NCBI GenBank assembly: GCA_002470825.1
Contig: DKOR01000034.1
Span: 62,001-126,000 of the forward strand
DNA from: Thiotrichaceae bacterium UBA7357
Lineage (GTDB): Bacteria; Pseudomonadota; Gammaproteobacteria; Eutrophobiales; Eutrophobiaceae
Reading direction: 5' to 3'
Length of the DNA: 64,000 nt
The notes under the pieces are model-generated. The model was not told where the DNA came from. It saw only the letters and a program-made list of their open reading frames with translations, and did not search any database. Made by a program: the position numbers and the translations under genes. Within the stretch, counting starts at the first letter, position 1, and every line of letters starts with the position of its first letter. Of the stretch, positions 35,930 to 45,448 are shown one piece after another.

Positions 35930-38197
35930 ATGCTTGATAAAGAATTGGAACAATCGCTTAATAATGCATTTAGGGAAGCAAGAGAAAAACGTCATGAATT
36001 TATGACTGTTGAACATCTTTTGCTTGCCTTGCTTGATAATATGTCAGCAACCAACGTACTCAAAGCTTGTGGAGCGAATTTGAACAGCCTTCACAGTGAT
36101 ATCACAAACTTTATTCAAGAGAATTCTCCTCTCATAGAAAATGAAGATGATCGAGACACGCAGCCTACACTAGGATTTCAAAGAGTCTTGCAACGTGCCG
36201 TTTTTAATGTTCAATCGTCTGGCAAAAAAGAAGTGACTGGTGCTAATGTACTGGTAGCAATTTTTGGTGAACGCGAATCACACGCAGCTTATTTTCTAAG
36301 CCAGCAAAATATTGCTCGACTAGATGCTGTTAACTATATTGCACATGGCATCGCCAAGATAGACGATGAACATGGGAATGAAGAAAATACAAATGATATC
36401 GAAGATGGAGCGAATCAAGAGGATGTAGCTACTAGCCCGCTCGAAATGTATGCGGTCAATCTTAATGAAGAAGCAATACAAGGCAAAATAGACCCACTTA
36501 TCGGAAGACAAGTTGAAGTACAACGTACAATTCAGATACTTTGTCGTCGTCGCAAAAATAATCCTTTATACGTTGGTGAAGCTGGTGTTGGTAAAACAGC
36601 TATCGCAGAAGGTTTAGCAAAACTAATTGTTGATGGTGATGTACCTGAAGTTTTACTAGATTCAGTCATCTACTCTCTTGATTTAGGTGGCTTATTAGCT
36701 GGGACTAAATACCGTGGTGATTTTGAAAAACGCTTGAAAGGCGTTATAAATCAATTAAAAAAACAAGATCGTTCGGTACTGTTTATTGATGAAATACACA
36801 CAATTATTGGTGCAGGTGCTGCATCAGGTGGGGTCATGGATGCATCTAATATTATCAAACCTGTTTTAGCGTCTGGCGATTTAAAATGTATAGGTTCAAC
36901 TACCTATCAAGAGTATCGCGGTGTTTTTGAAAAAGATCGAGCGCTTGCACGTCGTTTCCAAAAGATTGATGTGTCAGAGCCTTCTATTGATGAAACAGTG
37001 AAAATTCTCGAAGGATTAAAATCACGTTTTGAGGAACACCATCAAATTAGATACACGCGTCAAGCTCTTCGCACTGCTGCTGAGCTAACCGAACGTTATA
37101 TTAATGACAGATACTTACCAGACAAAGCAATTGACATCATCGATGAAGCTGGCGCGGCCCAACAGTTATTAACCCCATCAAAAAGAAAGAAAACCGTCGG
37201 TGTTAACGATATTGAAAATATTATTGCCAAGATTGCACGTATTCCAGCCAAGACAGTCTCGTCTTCCGATAAAGATGTTATTAAAAAACTTGAACGTAAC
37301 CTAAAGATGGTTGTGTTCGGTCAAGATGAAGCTATTGGCACTCTATCAAATTCAATTAAAATGTCACGATCTGGCTTAGGCAATCCGAACAAACCCATAG
37401 GAAATTTTCTTTTTGCTGGTCCAACAGGTGTAGGTAAGACAGAAGTTACTCGTCAACTTGCAATACAAATGGGCGTTGAATTGATTCGTTTTGACATGTC
37501 TGAATATATGGAACGACATACTGTTTCAAGATTAATAGGTGCCCCTCCTGGTTATGTTGGCTTCGACCAAGGTGGTTTATTGACGGATGCCATCAATAAA
37601 CAACCTCATTGCGTTTTATTACTAGATGAAATAGAAAAAGCACATCCGGATGTGTTTAATATACTTCTACAAGTATTCGATCACGGCACCCTAACGGATG
37701 CCAATGGTCGTAAATCTGATTTTCGTAATGTCATAGTAATCATGACAACAAATGCGGGTGCTGACAGAATGAGTCGTGCTTCCGTAGGTTTCACAACACA
37801 GGACCATACTGGTGATGCTATGGCAAGCATTAAAAAAATGTTCAATCCTGAATTTCGTAATCGACTGGACGCTATTATTCAATTCAACACTCTTGATAAA
37901 CGTACTATTTCCAATGTGGTCGATAAATTTCTGATTGAACTCGAAGCACAACTCGATGAGAAAAAAGTCACAGTTGATGTCACAGAAAAAGCTCGTGAAT
38001 GGCTCGCAATTCATGGCTATGACAAGACTATGGGCGCACGCCCTATGGCTCGATTAATTCAAGAAAAGGTAAAACGTGCATTGGCAGAAGAGCTTCTATT
38101 TGGCGAGTTAGAGCACGGTGGACATGTTGTTATAACAGTAGAGAATGAAGATATTGCCGTTGAAATAAAAAAAGAAGAATTAGAAGATACTGTTTAA
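35930..38197 (+). CDS. clpA: ATP-dependent Clp protease ATPase subunit ClpA
   Basis: ClpA is an AAA+ unfoldase that feeds ClpP. It has an N-terminal Clp-N repeat domain (1-145), a first AAA+ module with Walker A GEAGVGKTA near residue 217, and a second with GPTGVGKTE near residue 499 and FNPEFRNRLDAIIQF near residue 643. The acidic linker after residue 145 is typical. Its 755 residues are complete. No clpP is in the window. Confidence 0.97.
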   Translation: MLDKELEQSLNNAFREAREKRHEFMTVEHLLLALLDNMSATNVLKACGANLNSLHSDITNFIQENSPLIENEDDRDTQPTLGFQRVLQRAVFNVQSSGKKEVTGANVLVAIFGERESHAAYFLSQQNIARLDAVNYIAHGIAKIDDEHGNEENTNDIEDGANQEDVATSPLEMYAVNLNEEAIQGKIDPLIGRQVEVQRTIQILCRRRKNNPLYVGEAGVGKTAIAEGLAKLIVDGDVPEVLLDSVIYSLDLGGLLAGTKYRGDFEKRLKGVINQLKKQDRSVLFIDEIHTIIGAGAASGGVMDASNIIKPVLASGDLKCIGSTTYQEYRGVFEKDRALARRFQKIDVSEPSIDETVKILEGLKSRFEEHHQIRYTRQALRTAAELTERYINDRYLPDKAIDIIDEAGAAQQLLTPSKRKKTVGVNDIENIIAKIARIPAKTVSSSDKDVIKKLERNLKMVVFGQDEAIGTLSNSIKMSRSGLGNPNKPIGNFLFAGPTGVGKTEVTRQLAIQMGVELIRFDMSEYMERHTVSRLIGAPPGYVGFDQGGLLTDAINKQPHCVLLLDEIEKAHPDVFNILLQVFDHGTLTDANGRKSDFRNVIVIMTTNAGADRMSRASVGFTTQDHTGDAMASIKKMFNPEFRNRLDAIIQFNTLDKRTISNVVDKFLIELEAQLDEKKVTVDVTEKAREWLAIHGYDKTMGARPMARLIQEKVKRALAEELLFGELEHGGHVVITVENEDIAVEIKKEELEDTV

Positions 38198-38214
38198 GCA
38201 CTCGTTAACAATTA

Positions 38215-39540
38215 TTAAACGTTTATTCTTTTTATCAATACCTTTGAATTGCGTTGATAATTATAGGTTTCCTGCTTCTCAATTGGTAAAGAACTTATCT
38301 CCGTTTCAACAAATCCCTTTTCAATAAACCAATGTTCTGTTTGTGTAGTGAACACCAGTAGCATCTTTGCGCCGTTATTGTTCGCCAACGCTTCAATAGA
38401 TTTATACAGCATTTCACCCATAGACTGATTTTGATAATCAGGATGTACTGCAACACATGCTAATTCCATCACCTTTTCTTTGGGGTAATCGTGTAATGCA
38501 GCACAAGCAATGACGGTACCATCTCTTACCAAGACAATATAATCGTTTATATCATCTTCAATTTTATCTAATGAGCGTTTAACAAGTATCCCTTGATGCT
38601 CTAGGGGCTCTATCAATTCATAAATACCAGCAATATCATTTATCGATGCTTGTCGAATTGTATCAAACGGAGTGCTTGTTAATAATGTTCCTACGCCATC
38701 AAGTGTAAAGAGTTCTTGTAATAGGGCACCATCGATGTTCTCGTCAATATAATGAATGCGTTTAACACCTGACTCACATGCCTTGATGCCCTGTGCTAAC
38801 GCGTTCGCAGATGTTTCATCTATATTTTTTTTAGAGTCAGCATCTAGGTTCGTTTTTGCTTCAGCACAGGTTATTTGTCGAATCGTTTCTCCGTTATCAC
38901 CTTTCAATATTCGTGAATTATTGAACATGATGAGTTTGTCCGCAGCGAGTTCAATAGAAATCTGTGTTGCAATCTCTATCGAGCTCAGATTAAAGACTTC
39001 ACCGGTAGTAGAATAACCCAAGGGAGTTATCAACACTATCTCACCAGCCTCAAGACGGTTATTGATGGTTTCTTTTTCTACACTTCTGACCTTACCTGTA
39101 AGGTTGAGGTCAACACCGTTAAAGATACCATAAGGTCTCCCCGTTACATAATTACCAGAAGCAACCTTGATGGCAGAATCTGCCATAGGAGAGTTGGGCA
39201 AACCCATAGACAACAACGCTTCAATCTTAATTTTTACATCACCAACTGCTTGCATGACACTATTAATCGAAGCCTCATCAGTGATACGCAGAGGCCCACA
39301 ATATTCTGACACAACATTTTTTTCTTTTAATATTTTATCTATCTGTGGTCTTACACCAAAGACAATAACCAATTTAATTGCCAAACTATTTAGCAAGGCC
39401 AAGTCATGAATTAAATGTGAAAAGCCATCCGATGCAACAACATCGCCACTTATTTGCAAAACAAATATTTTTCGCGTGTGCGCATGTATATAAGGTGCTG
39501 CGCCTCTAAAACACTCTATAAAAGAGTTTTTATCATTCAT
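38215..39540 (-). CDS. argA: Amino-acid N-acetyltransferase (N-acetylglutamate synthase)
   Basis: This is the first enzyme of arginine synthesis, of the classical type: an amino-acid-kinase-like N-terminal domain that in homologues binds feedback arginine (ISGDVVASDGF near residue 30, VFGVRPQID near residue 59) and a C-terminal GNAT domain (LACVAVHPDYQNQSMGEMLY near residue 360). The 441-residue length is normal. It is downstream of argE by 26 bases on the same strand, so the two probably form one transcript. It ends 17 bases from the convergent clpA. Confidence 0.95.
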   Translation of the reverse strand: MNDKNSFIECFRGAAPYIHAHTRKIFVLQISGDVVASDGFSHLIHDLALLNSLAIKLVIVFGVRPQIDKILKEKNVVSEYCGPLRITDEASINSVMQAVGDVKIKIEALLSMGLPNSPMADSAIKVASGNYVTGRPYGIFNGVDLNLTGKVRSVEKETINNRLEAGEIVLITPLGYSTTGEVFNLSSIEIATQISIELAADKLIMFNNSRILKGDNGETIRQITCAEAKTNLDADSKKNIDETSANALAQGIKACESGVKRIHYIDENIDGALLQELFTLDGVGTLLTSTPFDTIRQASINDIAGIYELIEPLEHQGILVKRSLDKIEDDINDYIVLVRDGTVIACAALHDYPKEKVMELACVAVHPDYQNQSMGEMLYKSIEALANNNGAKMLLVFTTQTEHWFIEKGFVETEISSLPIEKQETYNYQRNSKVLIKRINV

Positions 39541-39566
39541 TTCTTTTTTTACTCTTTATTATTTCA

Positions 39567-40733
39567 TTATTTTGATGCACAAAAATGATTCATCATCTTT
39601 GATATAATATTGATTGATGGTTCAATTCTATTAATCTGTAAATATTCATTCGGTTGGTGTGCAACATGAATATCACCGGGACCAAGAATAACTGTTTCTA
39701 GTCCCATGTCATTAAAAAACGGCCCTTCGGTACCAAATGCAACTGAACTGGAAATTTGTTGAGTTACTTTTTCGCTTATCTTAATAATTTCACTATCAGT
39801 CGAGGTCTGCATCGGTCGCGTACCATTAAATAAACTATTGAATTCAACTTTGAGTCCAGAACCGGCCAAAGTGTCATTAACGATTCGATACAATTTTTGT
39901 TTTAGTGGTTCTAGTTCCATACCGGGCAACATCCTAAGGTCCATTAAAAGCTCACAATTCGCACAAATACGATTTGCACTATCACCGCCCTGAATAGAGC
40001 CTAAGTTTAAAGTCGGAACAGGTATCTTAAATTTATCATTTTGGAATTCCGTTTGTAATTCATCACGCCATCGTCTCAGTGCATTCAGAACATCATTCAT
40101 TCCTTCCAACGCACTATTGCCTAAAGAAGGGTCGCTGGAATGTCCTGAGTATCCCTGGATATGAATTTTTTCTATAATTATACCTTTGTGCATATGTCTT
40201 GGAATTAAACCTGTAGGTTCACCAATGATACAATAACGACCGAGTGGTTTATTGGCTTGCTGTATAGCTCGCGCGCCAGACATAGTGCTCTCTTCATCCG
40301 CAGTAGCTACCACAGTGATTGGTTTACTAAATTTGACATCCGAAAGTCTCTCAAGAGCTTCAACGATTATTGGGAAAAAGTTTTTCATATCAGCAGTGCC
40401 GAGGCCATAATAATTCTCATTCTTCTTTGTCAGCTTAAATGGATCAGTATTCCATCCGTTCGCGTCATATGGGACCGTATCCGTGTGACCCGATAATACT
40501 AGCCCACTATTTTGTTCAGTCTGACCTCCTCCGAGACGCGCGATTAGATTGCATTTTTCCGGACTATCATTGATAGGCATGATTTCACACGCAAAGCCAA
40601 GCGCATCTAGCCAATTGGCAAGTACATCAATAACCCTACGATTACTTTGATCATGCTCTGGATTGACACAACTCACGGAGGGTAAACTTATCAACTCCGC
40701 GAAACAATCTTCAAATTCTGGTGTTTTTCTCAT
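39567..40733 (-). CDS. argE: Acetylornithine deacetylase
   Basis: ArgE is a zinc-dependent M20 hydrolase that releases ornithine from N-acetylornithine. Metal-binding segments are LSGHTDTVPYDANGW near residue 81, YGLGTADMKNFFPI near residue 110, and VATADEESTMSGARAI near residue 143. FGTEGPFFNDMGLETVILGP near residue 340 fits ArgE rather than DapE. I start it at the ATG at 40733 (388 residues); an in-frame extension to 40772 lies in the divergent promoter region with ilvD. Confidence 0.93.
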   Translation of the reverse strand: MRKTPEFEDCFAELISLPSVSCVNPEHDQSNRRVIDVLANWLDALGFACEIMPINDSPEKCNLIARLGGGQTEQNSGLVLSGHTDTVPYDANGWNTDPFKLTKKNENYYGLGTADMKNFFPIIVEALERLSDVKFSKPITVVATADEESTMSGARAIQQANKPLGRYCIIGEPTGLIPRHMHKGIIIEKIHIQGYSGHSSDPSLGNSALEGMNDVLNALRRWRDELQTEFQNDKFKIPVPTLNLGSIQGGDSANRICANCELLMDLRMLPGMELEPLKQKLYRIVNDTLAGSGLKVEFNSLFNGTRPMQTSTDSEIIKISEKVTQQISSSVAFGTEGPFFNDMGLETVILGPGDIHVAHQPNEYLQINRIEPSINIISKMMNHFCASK

Positions 40734-40845
40734 GCTAATTATCTTTACTATTATTATTTCTATGCCTGACAAGCCGTCAGACCTAAGGTATTCTAACGCA
40801 CATTTTTAAGTCATAGTGAACAGTAAGAACAGCATAGGTAATAAA

Positions 40846-42525
40846 ATGAGCAATAAACTAAATAAATACAGTTCACGCATCACAAATCCCAAGTCTCAAG
40901 GAGCATCTCAAGCTATGCTCTATGGTACTGGTATGACCGATGCAGATATGAACAAGGCTCAGGTAGGAATCTCTAGTATTTGGTATGAAGGTAATACTTG
41001 TAATATGCACTTGCTCGAACTTGCCGGGAAAGTAAAAGAAGGTGTTATCGCAGCGGGACTGGTGGGCTTGCGTTTTAATAGTATTGGCGTGAGTGATGGC
41101 ATTTCTATGGGTACCGACGGTATGAGCTACTCATTACAATCACGTGATCTTATCGCGGACTCAATTGAAACAGTCATGTCAGCCCAATGGTACGATGCTA
41201 ATATCTCATTACCTGGCTGCGATAAAAATATGCCCGGTTGTTTAATCGCAATGGGGCGTCTCAATAGACCATCAATTATGGTCTATGGTGGTACTATTAA
41301 ACCGGGGCATCGTGAAGATCAGACTCTTGATATTATTTCCGCCTTTCAGAGTTATGGTGAATTTATAACTGGTGGCATTGATGATGAGACACGTCAAGAT
41401 ATCGTCAAAAAATCATGCCCCGGTGCCGGTGCCTGTGGTGGCATGTATACCGCAAACACAATGGCATGTGCTATTGAAGCTATGGGTATGTCTTTACCCT
41501 ATAGTTCATCAACTCCGGCCGTTGATCCGGGTAAATTAAAAGAATGTTTCGATGCCGGTAAAGCGATAAAAAAATTATTAGAAAAAGACATAAAACCACG
41601 TGACATCATGACGCGTGAGGCATTTGAAAATGCAATGGTACTGATAACTGTTCTGGGTGGTTCAACCAATGCTGTATTACACCTTTTAGCTATGGCTCGC
41701 TCTGTTGATGTAAATCTTACTCTTGATGATTTTCAAGCCGTAAGTGACCGTACTCCTTATCTTGCCGATCTAAAACCTAGTGGCAAATATGTGATGGAAG
41801 ACCTGCATCTTATTGGTGGTACACCTGCTGTTATGAAGTTTTTACTTGAAAATGCCTTGATCAATGGTGACTGTTTAACAGTAACCGGTAAAACGATTAA
41901 AGAAAATTTAGCGGGTCTGTCTGAGTTTAAGGTAGGACAAGATATTATCGCATCGTTAGAAAAACCATTAAAAGAAAGTGGTCATATTAGAATATTGAAA
42001 GGTAACCTTGCTCCAGGAGGTTCCGTTGCAAAGATCACAGGTAAAGAAGGTTTAATGTTTAAAGGTCCAGCAAAGGTTTATGATTCTGAAGAGGATATGC
42101 TTAAGGCTTTAGAAGAAGATAAAATTGAAAAAGGCGATGTGATTATTATTCGATATGAAGGTCCCAAAGGTGGTCCAGGTATGCCTGAAATGTTAACACC
42201 CACCTCTGCTATTATGGGAGCGGGACTAGGTAGTGATGTTGCGATGATAACAGACGGTCGTTTTTCTGGTGGCTCACATGGTTTTATAATTGGTCACGTA
42301 GTGCCCGAGGCACAAGATGGCGGTCCAATTGCTCTAGCTGAAAATGGTGATATTGTCACTGTCGATGCAGAAAGAAATCAGATCTCATTTAACGTGAGCG
42401 ATGAAGTTATTGCTAAGAGAAGGTCTCGTTGGACAATGCCCCCGTACAAAGCAACTCGAGGCACGCTCTATAAGTATATCAAAACGGTAAAAACTGCTTC
42501 TGAAGGTTGTGTGACTGATGAATAA
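40846..42525 (+). CDS. ilvD: Dihydroxy-acid dehydratase
   Basis: IlvD is an Fe-S enzyme of valine, leucine and isoleucine synthesis. Cluster ligands are visible in GCDKNMPGC near residue 125 and KSCPGAGACGGMYTANTM near residue 195. The start is placed at the ATG at 40846 (559 residues), which has AGG 7 bases upstream; an in-frame GTG at 40816 would add ten residues. It is transcribed away from argE and followed after 8 bases by a VF530-family gene. Confidence 0.96.
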   Translation: MSNKLNKYSSRITNPKSQGASQAMLYGTGMTDADMNKAQVGISSIWYEGNTCNMHLLELAGKVKEGVIAAGLVGLRFNSIGVSDGISMGTDGMSYSLQSRDLIADSIETVMSAQWYDANISLPGCDKNMPGCLIAMGRLNRPSIMVYGGTIKPGHREDQTLDIISAFQSYGEFITGGIDDETRQDIVKKSCPGAGACGGMYTANTMACAIEAMGMSLPYSSSTPAVDPGKLKECFDAGKAIKKLLEKDIKPRDIMTREAFENAMVLITVLGGSTNAVLHLLAMARSVDVNLTLDDFQAVSDRTPYLADLKPSGKYVMEDLHLIGGTPAVMKFLLENALINGDCLTVTGKTIKENLAGLSEFKVGQDIIASLEKPLKESGHIRILKGNLAPGGSVAKITGKEGLMFKGPAKVYDSEEDMLKALEEDKIEKGDVIIIRYEGPKGGPGMPEMLTPTSAIMGAGLGSDVAMITDGRFSGGSHGFIIGHVVPEAQDGGPIALAENGDIVTVDAERNQISFNVSDEVIAKRRSRWTMPPYKATRGTLYKYIKTVKTASEGCVTDE

Positions 42526-42533
42526 AAAACACA

Positions 42534-42959
42534 ATGCCTGATTCAGAACCCCCTAATATTGAAGTTCAAAAAAATAACCCACTTCATGGCGTTAAACTTG
42601 AAGTCTTACTAACGGAGTTAGTAAATCATTACTCTTGGGAGAGTTTGGCAAATGCTATGAACCTCAACTGCTTCAAGAGTAATCCCAGCATCAAATCAAG
42701 CTTAAAATTTCTGCGCAAAACACCATGGGCTCGAGAAAAGATAGAAGGGTTTTATCTTTATGAATTCAAACGACTACCGAGACCTAATGATGAGCAATGC
42801 GAATTGCCACCAAGGAATAGAACAATACCTCTGGAACAACAACCTGGGTCACTAGCTGAAATAATTTCAAACAAGTCTGCATATGAAGATGACTATTCAT
42901 CAAGCGAGAGTCCCACAATACCTGACAACATCTGGGGAAATTGGAAAAAAGATTTCTGA
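42534..42959 (+). CDS. VF530-family (DUF2132) DNA-binding-like protein
   Basis: The 141-residue protein contains the VF530 domain at about residues 14-80: NPLHGVKLEVLLTELVNHY followed by NCFKSNPSIKSSLKFLRKTP and WAREKIEGFYL. The family has a small helical fold found to resemble DNA-binding domains; no process has been assigned. The C-terminal ~55 residues are acidic, Ser/Pro-rich and probably disordered. It sits 8 bases after ilvD and is probably co-transcribed. Confidence 0.88.
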   Translation: MPDSEPPNIEVQKNNPLHGVKLEVLLTELVNHYSWESLANAMNLNCFKSNPSIKSSLKFLRKTPWAREKIEGFYLYEFKRLPRPNDEQCELPPRNRTIPLEQQPGSLAEIISNKSAYEDDYSSSESPTIPDNIWGNWKKDF

Positions 42960-42963
42960 TTGG

Positions 42964-43050
42964 ATGTCAGACAAGAAACATAACCTGAATATCCTAGTAT
43001 TATGTGTTGTTGTTTTCTTAGCAATAATGGTGCTCTTATTTTCACACTAG
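42964..43050 (+). CDS. Possible 28-residue single-helix membrane protein
   Basis: An ATG 4 bases after the VF530 stop opens a 28-codon frame. It has a charged start (MSDKKHNLN) and one hydrophobic helix (ILVLCVVVFLAIMVLLF) ending in SH. The arrangement resembles known small membrane proteins encoded at operon ends. No strong ribosome site is visible beyond possible coupling to the upstream stop, so it may be chance. Confidence 0.4.
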   Translation: MSDKKHNLNILVLCVVVFLAIMVLLFSH

Positions 43051-43078
43051 GCAGATTGTTGCATCTCTGGATTATTGC

Positions 43079-43687
43079 TTAGCTCATTGAGCTACGATAT
43101 TCATTATAATACTTGAGAACTTTTTTGACATAATTACGAGTTTCTTTATATGGTGGAATCTTATTGCCATATTTTTTTACAGTGCCTTCTCCAGCATTAT
43201 AAGCTGCTAATACCAATGTCAAATCATTCTTGAATAGCTTTAATAGATATCGCAAATAACGTGAACCGCCAGAAATGTTTTGTTTTGGATTGCGTCGATC
43301 ACTTACTCCATAATGTTTTGCAGTTTCCGGCATTAATTGCATCAATCCTACTGCACCAGCACGCGAGATCGCATTTGGATCATAAAATGATTCAGCTTTA
43401 ATTACAGCATGTAATAGAGCGTATGGAAGTTTGTACATCTTCGCGACACTTCTTATTGTTGGATCAAACTTTTTCTGATTTTTTACCCAGCTAAGATTTT
43501 TCGGAAATTTGGCTTCTTCCCAACCTTTCCATGTTTTAACCAGTCGCTTATATCCGATATGAGAGGGTTTATCCGTCAGTTCAACCCGGCCATACTTGTC
43601 GACATATTTATAAATATCTGCCTGACTTGGCGTCGACATAAGCCAGAGAATATAAATTAAGACTAATTTAGATTTATTACAAGGCAT
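43079..43687 (-). CDS. Exported lytic transglycosylase (SLT domain with DUF4124)
   Basis: This is a peptidoglycan-cleaving enzyme of the soluble lytic transglycosylase type. A signal peptide (residues 1-23, ending PSQA) is followed by a short DUF4124-like segment (DIYKYVDKYGRVELTDKPSH). The SLT domain runs from about residue 80: AVIKAESFYDPNAISRAGAV holds the catalytic Glu, then GLMQLMPETA and LAAYNAGEGTV. At 202 residues it is small but the domain is complete. It is convergent with the ilvD transcript and close behind pgpA. Confidence 0.92.
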   Translation of the reverse strand: MPCNKSKLVLIYILWLMSTPSQADIYKYVDKYGRVELTDKPSHIGYKRLVKTWKGWEEAKFPKNLSWVKNQKKFDPTIRSVAKMYKLPYALLHAVIKAESFYDPNAISRAGAVGLMQLMPETAKHYGVSDRRNPKQNISGGSRYLRYLLKLFKNDLTLVLAAYNAGEGTVKKYGNKIPPYKETRNYVKKVLKYYNEYRSSMS

Positions 43688-43732
43688 GTGATCTCAAAGT
43701 GATTTAAAGTTTTTTGAGATAGATACTTAATT

Positions 43733-44233
43733 TTATAATAAATATAGCATTATATGAATTACTATCAATGCAAAAAAACCAGCTATGTAGTCATCTAGCA
43801 TGATACCAAAGCCACCATGCACCTTCTTGTCTGCTAGTGATATTGGCCAAGGTTTAAGAATATCAAATATTCTGAACAAGACAAAGCCTATTAAAATCCA
43901 CAAACCACTCTTTGGGACCATAAACATTGTAATGAAATAGCCTACGATTTCATCCCAAACAATACCTGGATGGTCATGGGTATTCAATGCTCTTGCCGTG
44001 TGTCCACATAAAAAGATGCCCACAATAAATGCTAGAAGAACTATGCCAATATATATCTTCCAGTCTAGCTCAGGTAGAAGAATAAACAACAGTACGCCAA
44101 TTAATGTACCCATAGTACCGGGTATTCTCGGGGTTAGTCCACTGCCAAACCCTAGTGACAAAAAATGTACCGGATTTAATAGTAATTTTAGAGGAACTTG
44201 CGTTGTGGAACATTTATCCTTAAATTGATTCAT
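43733..44233 (-). CDS. pgpA: Phosphatidylglycerophosphatase A
   Basis: PgpA dephosphorylates phosphatidylglycerol phosphate in the inner membrane. The 166-residue protein has the family motif GFGSGLTPRIPGTMGTLIGV near residue 29, HPGIVWDEIVGYFITMF near residue 88 with the conserved acidic pair, and FRIFDILKPWPI near residue 122. Four helices are predicted. It is divergent from the 44275 gene. Confidence 0.94.
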   Translation of the reverse strand: MNQFKDKCSTTQVPLKLLLNPVHFLSLGFGSGLTPRIPGTMGTLIGVLLFILLPELDWKIYIGIVLLAFIVGIFLCGHTARALNTHDHPGIVWDEIVGYFITMFMVPKSGLWILIGFVLFRIFDILKPWPISLADKKVHGGFGIMLDDYIAGFFALIVIHIMLYLL

Positions 44234-44274
44234 GATGTAATACTTAATACTATAAAATTAGAAATGGTTATGAT

Positions 44275-44637
44275 ATGCGTAATGTTCTTTTAAGTCTGCT
44301 ACTTCTCCCGACATCAGTGCTTAGTCTTGCTGGAGAAGCAGATGTATTATCTGCTGAAGTTGAGGTTATAGGTGATGGCAATTATCGTTTTAATGTCACT
44401 ATTCAACATACTGATGAAGGTTGGGAGCATTTTGCCAGAGCGTGGGTAGTGCTTAGTTTGGATGATAAAATCTTGGGATCTCGTGTTTTAAGACACCCCC
44501 ATTCGAAAAAACCGTTTACTCGTTCAGCAACTATTGCTATACCAGAAGAAATTAATCAGGTTGTTATTCGCGCCTATGATCAAATTCATGAATTTGGCGG
44601 GAAAGAATTAATTATAAATATAAACAAGGATAAATAA
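44275..44637 (+). CDS. Exported hypothetical protein
   Basis: The 120-residue protein begins with a signal peptide (MRNVLLSLLLLPTSVLSLAG) and has a predicted beta-rich mature part with YRFNVTIQHTDEGWEHFARA and LGSRVLRHPHSKKPFTR as its most distinctive stretches. It looks like a small periplasmic immunoglobulin-like or adaptor domain, but I do not recognise a named family. It is followed after 1 base by the exported methyltransferase-like gene, so the two are probably co-expressed. Confidence 0.8.
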   Translation: MRNVLLSLLLLPTSVLSLAGEADVLSAEVEVIGDGNYRFNVTIQHTDEGWEHFARAWVVLSLDDKILGSRVLRHPHSKKPFTRSATIAIPEEINQVVIRAYDQIHEFGGKELIININKDK

Positions 44638-44638
44638 C

Positions 44639-45448
44639 ATGTCATTAACTAGAATTCTAATAATTGCATACACACTATCTACTTTAATAACACTTAATGC
44701 ACATGCTGATGATCATCAACTTTCAGCCGCAGTCAACGATCCTAGTCGAAGTGTCAAAAATAAAGCACGTGATATCTATCGTCATCCAAAAGAAACATTA
44801 GAATTCTTTCAGATCAAATCCTCGATGAAGGTGTTAGAAATATTACCGGGTCGTGGTTGGTATACTGAAATACTTGCTCCCTATCTAGCTGATAAAGGTC
44901 ACCTCACCGTCGCCAGTTTTGGTGCAAACCATCCATCAAAATATTTGGCTAATCTCCATAATGATTTTGTAAAGATGATGAAAGCTAATTCTAAAACCTA
45001 TGGTAAGGTCGAAATTGTATCTATAAAGGAAGACTCATTTCTTCAATCTATCCCCGATACATCATTAGATATGATTCTTACCTTCCGTAACTCACATAAT
45101 TGGATTCGTTACGGTGGTATAACAGAAAGGTACACCGCCTTTAATCGTGTATTGAAATCTGGTGGTGTTTTAGGTGTTGTACAACATCGCGCAGCCGATG
45201 GTGGCGATCATAAAGTAACAGCAGAAAAAGGTTATGTTCCTGAATCGTATTTAATTCGTCTGATAGAAGATCAGGGGTTTGAATTAATGGGTACGTCTGA
45301 GATCAACAGTAACTCCAAAGACACTAAAGATCATCCAGAAGGTGTTTGGACGCTACCACCAAGTTACCGCCTAAAAAATATCGATAAAGAAAAATATACT
45401 GCAATAGGTGAAAGCGATCGGATGACTTTACGTTTTGTTAAAAAGTGA
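44639..45448 (+). CDS. Exported SAM-methyltransferase-like protein (COG4798 type)
   Basis: The 269-residue protein has a predicted signal peptide (residues 1-23, ending LNAHA-DD) and a class I methyltransferase fold. The motif I equivalent VLEILPGRGWYTEILAPYLA lies near residue 64 and a post-motif region with SLDMILTFRNSHNWI near residue 140. COG4798 proteins are annotated as predicted methyltransferases with no known substrate, and export is unexpected for a SAM-dependent enzyme. Its stop overlaps the GTG start of the DUF423 gene. Confidence 0.85.
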   Translation: MSLTRILIIAYTLSTLITLNAHADDHQLSAAVNDPSRSVKNKARDIYRHPKETLEFFQIKSSMKVLEILPGRGWYTEILAPYLADKGHLTVASFGANHPSKYLANLHNDFVKMMKANSKTYGKVEIVSIKEDSFLQSIPDTSLDMILTFRNSHNWIRYGGITERYTAFNRVLKSGGVLGVVQHRAADGGDHKVTAEKGYVPESYLIRLIEDQGFELMGTSEINSNSKDTKDHPEGVWTLPPSYRLKNIDKEKYTAIGESDRMTLRFVKK

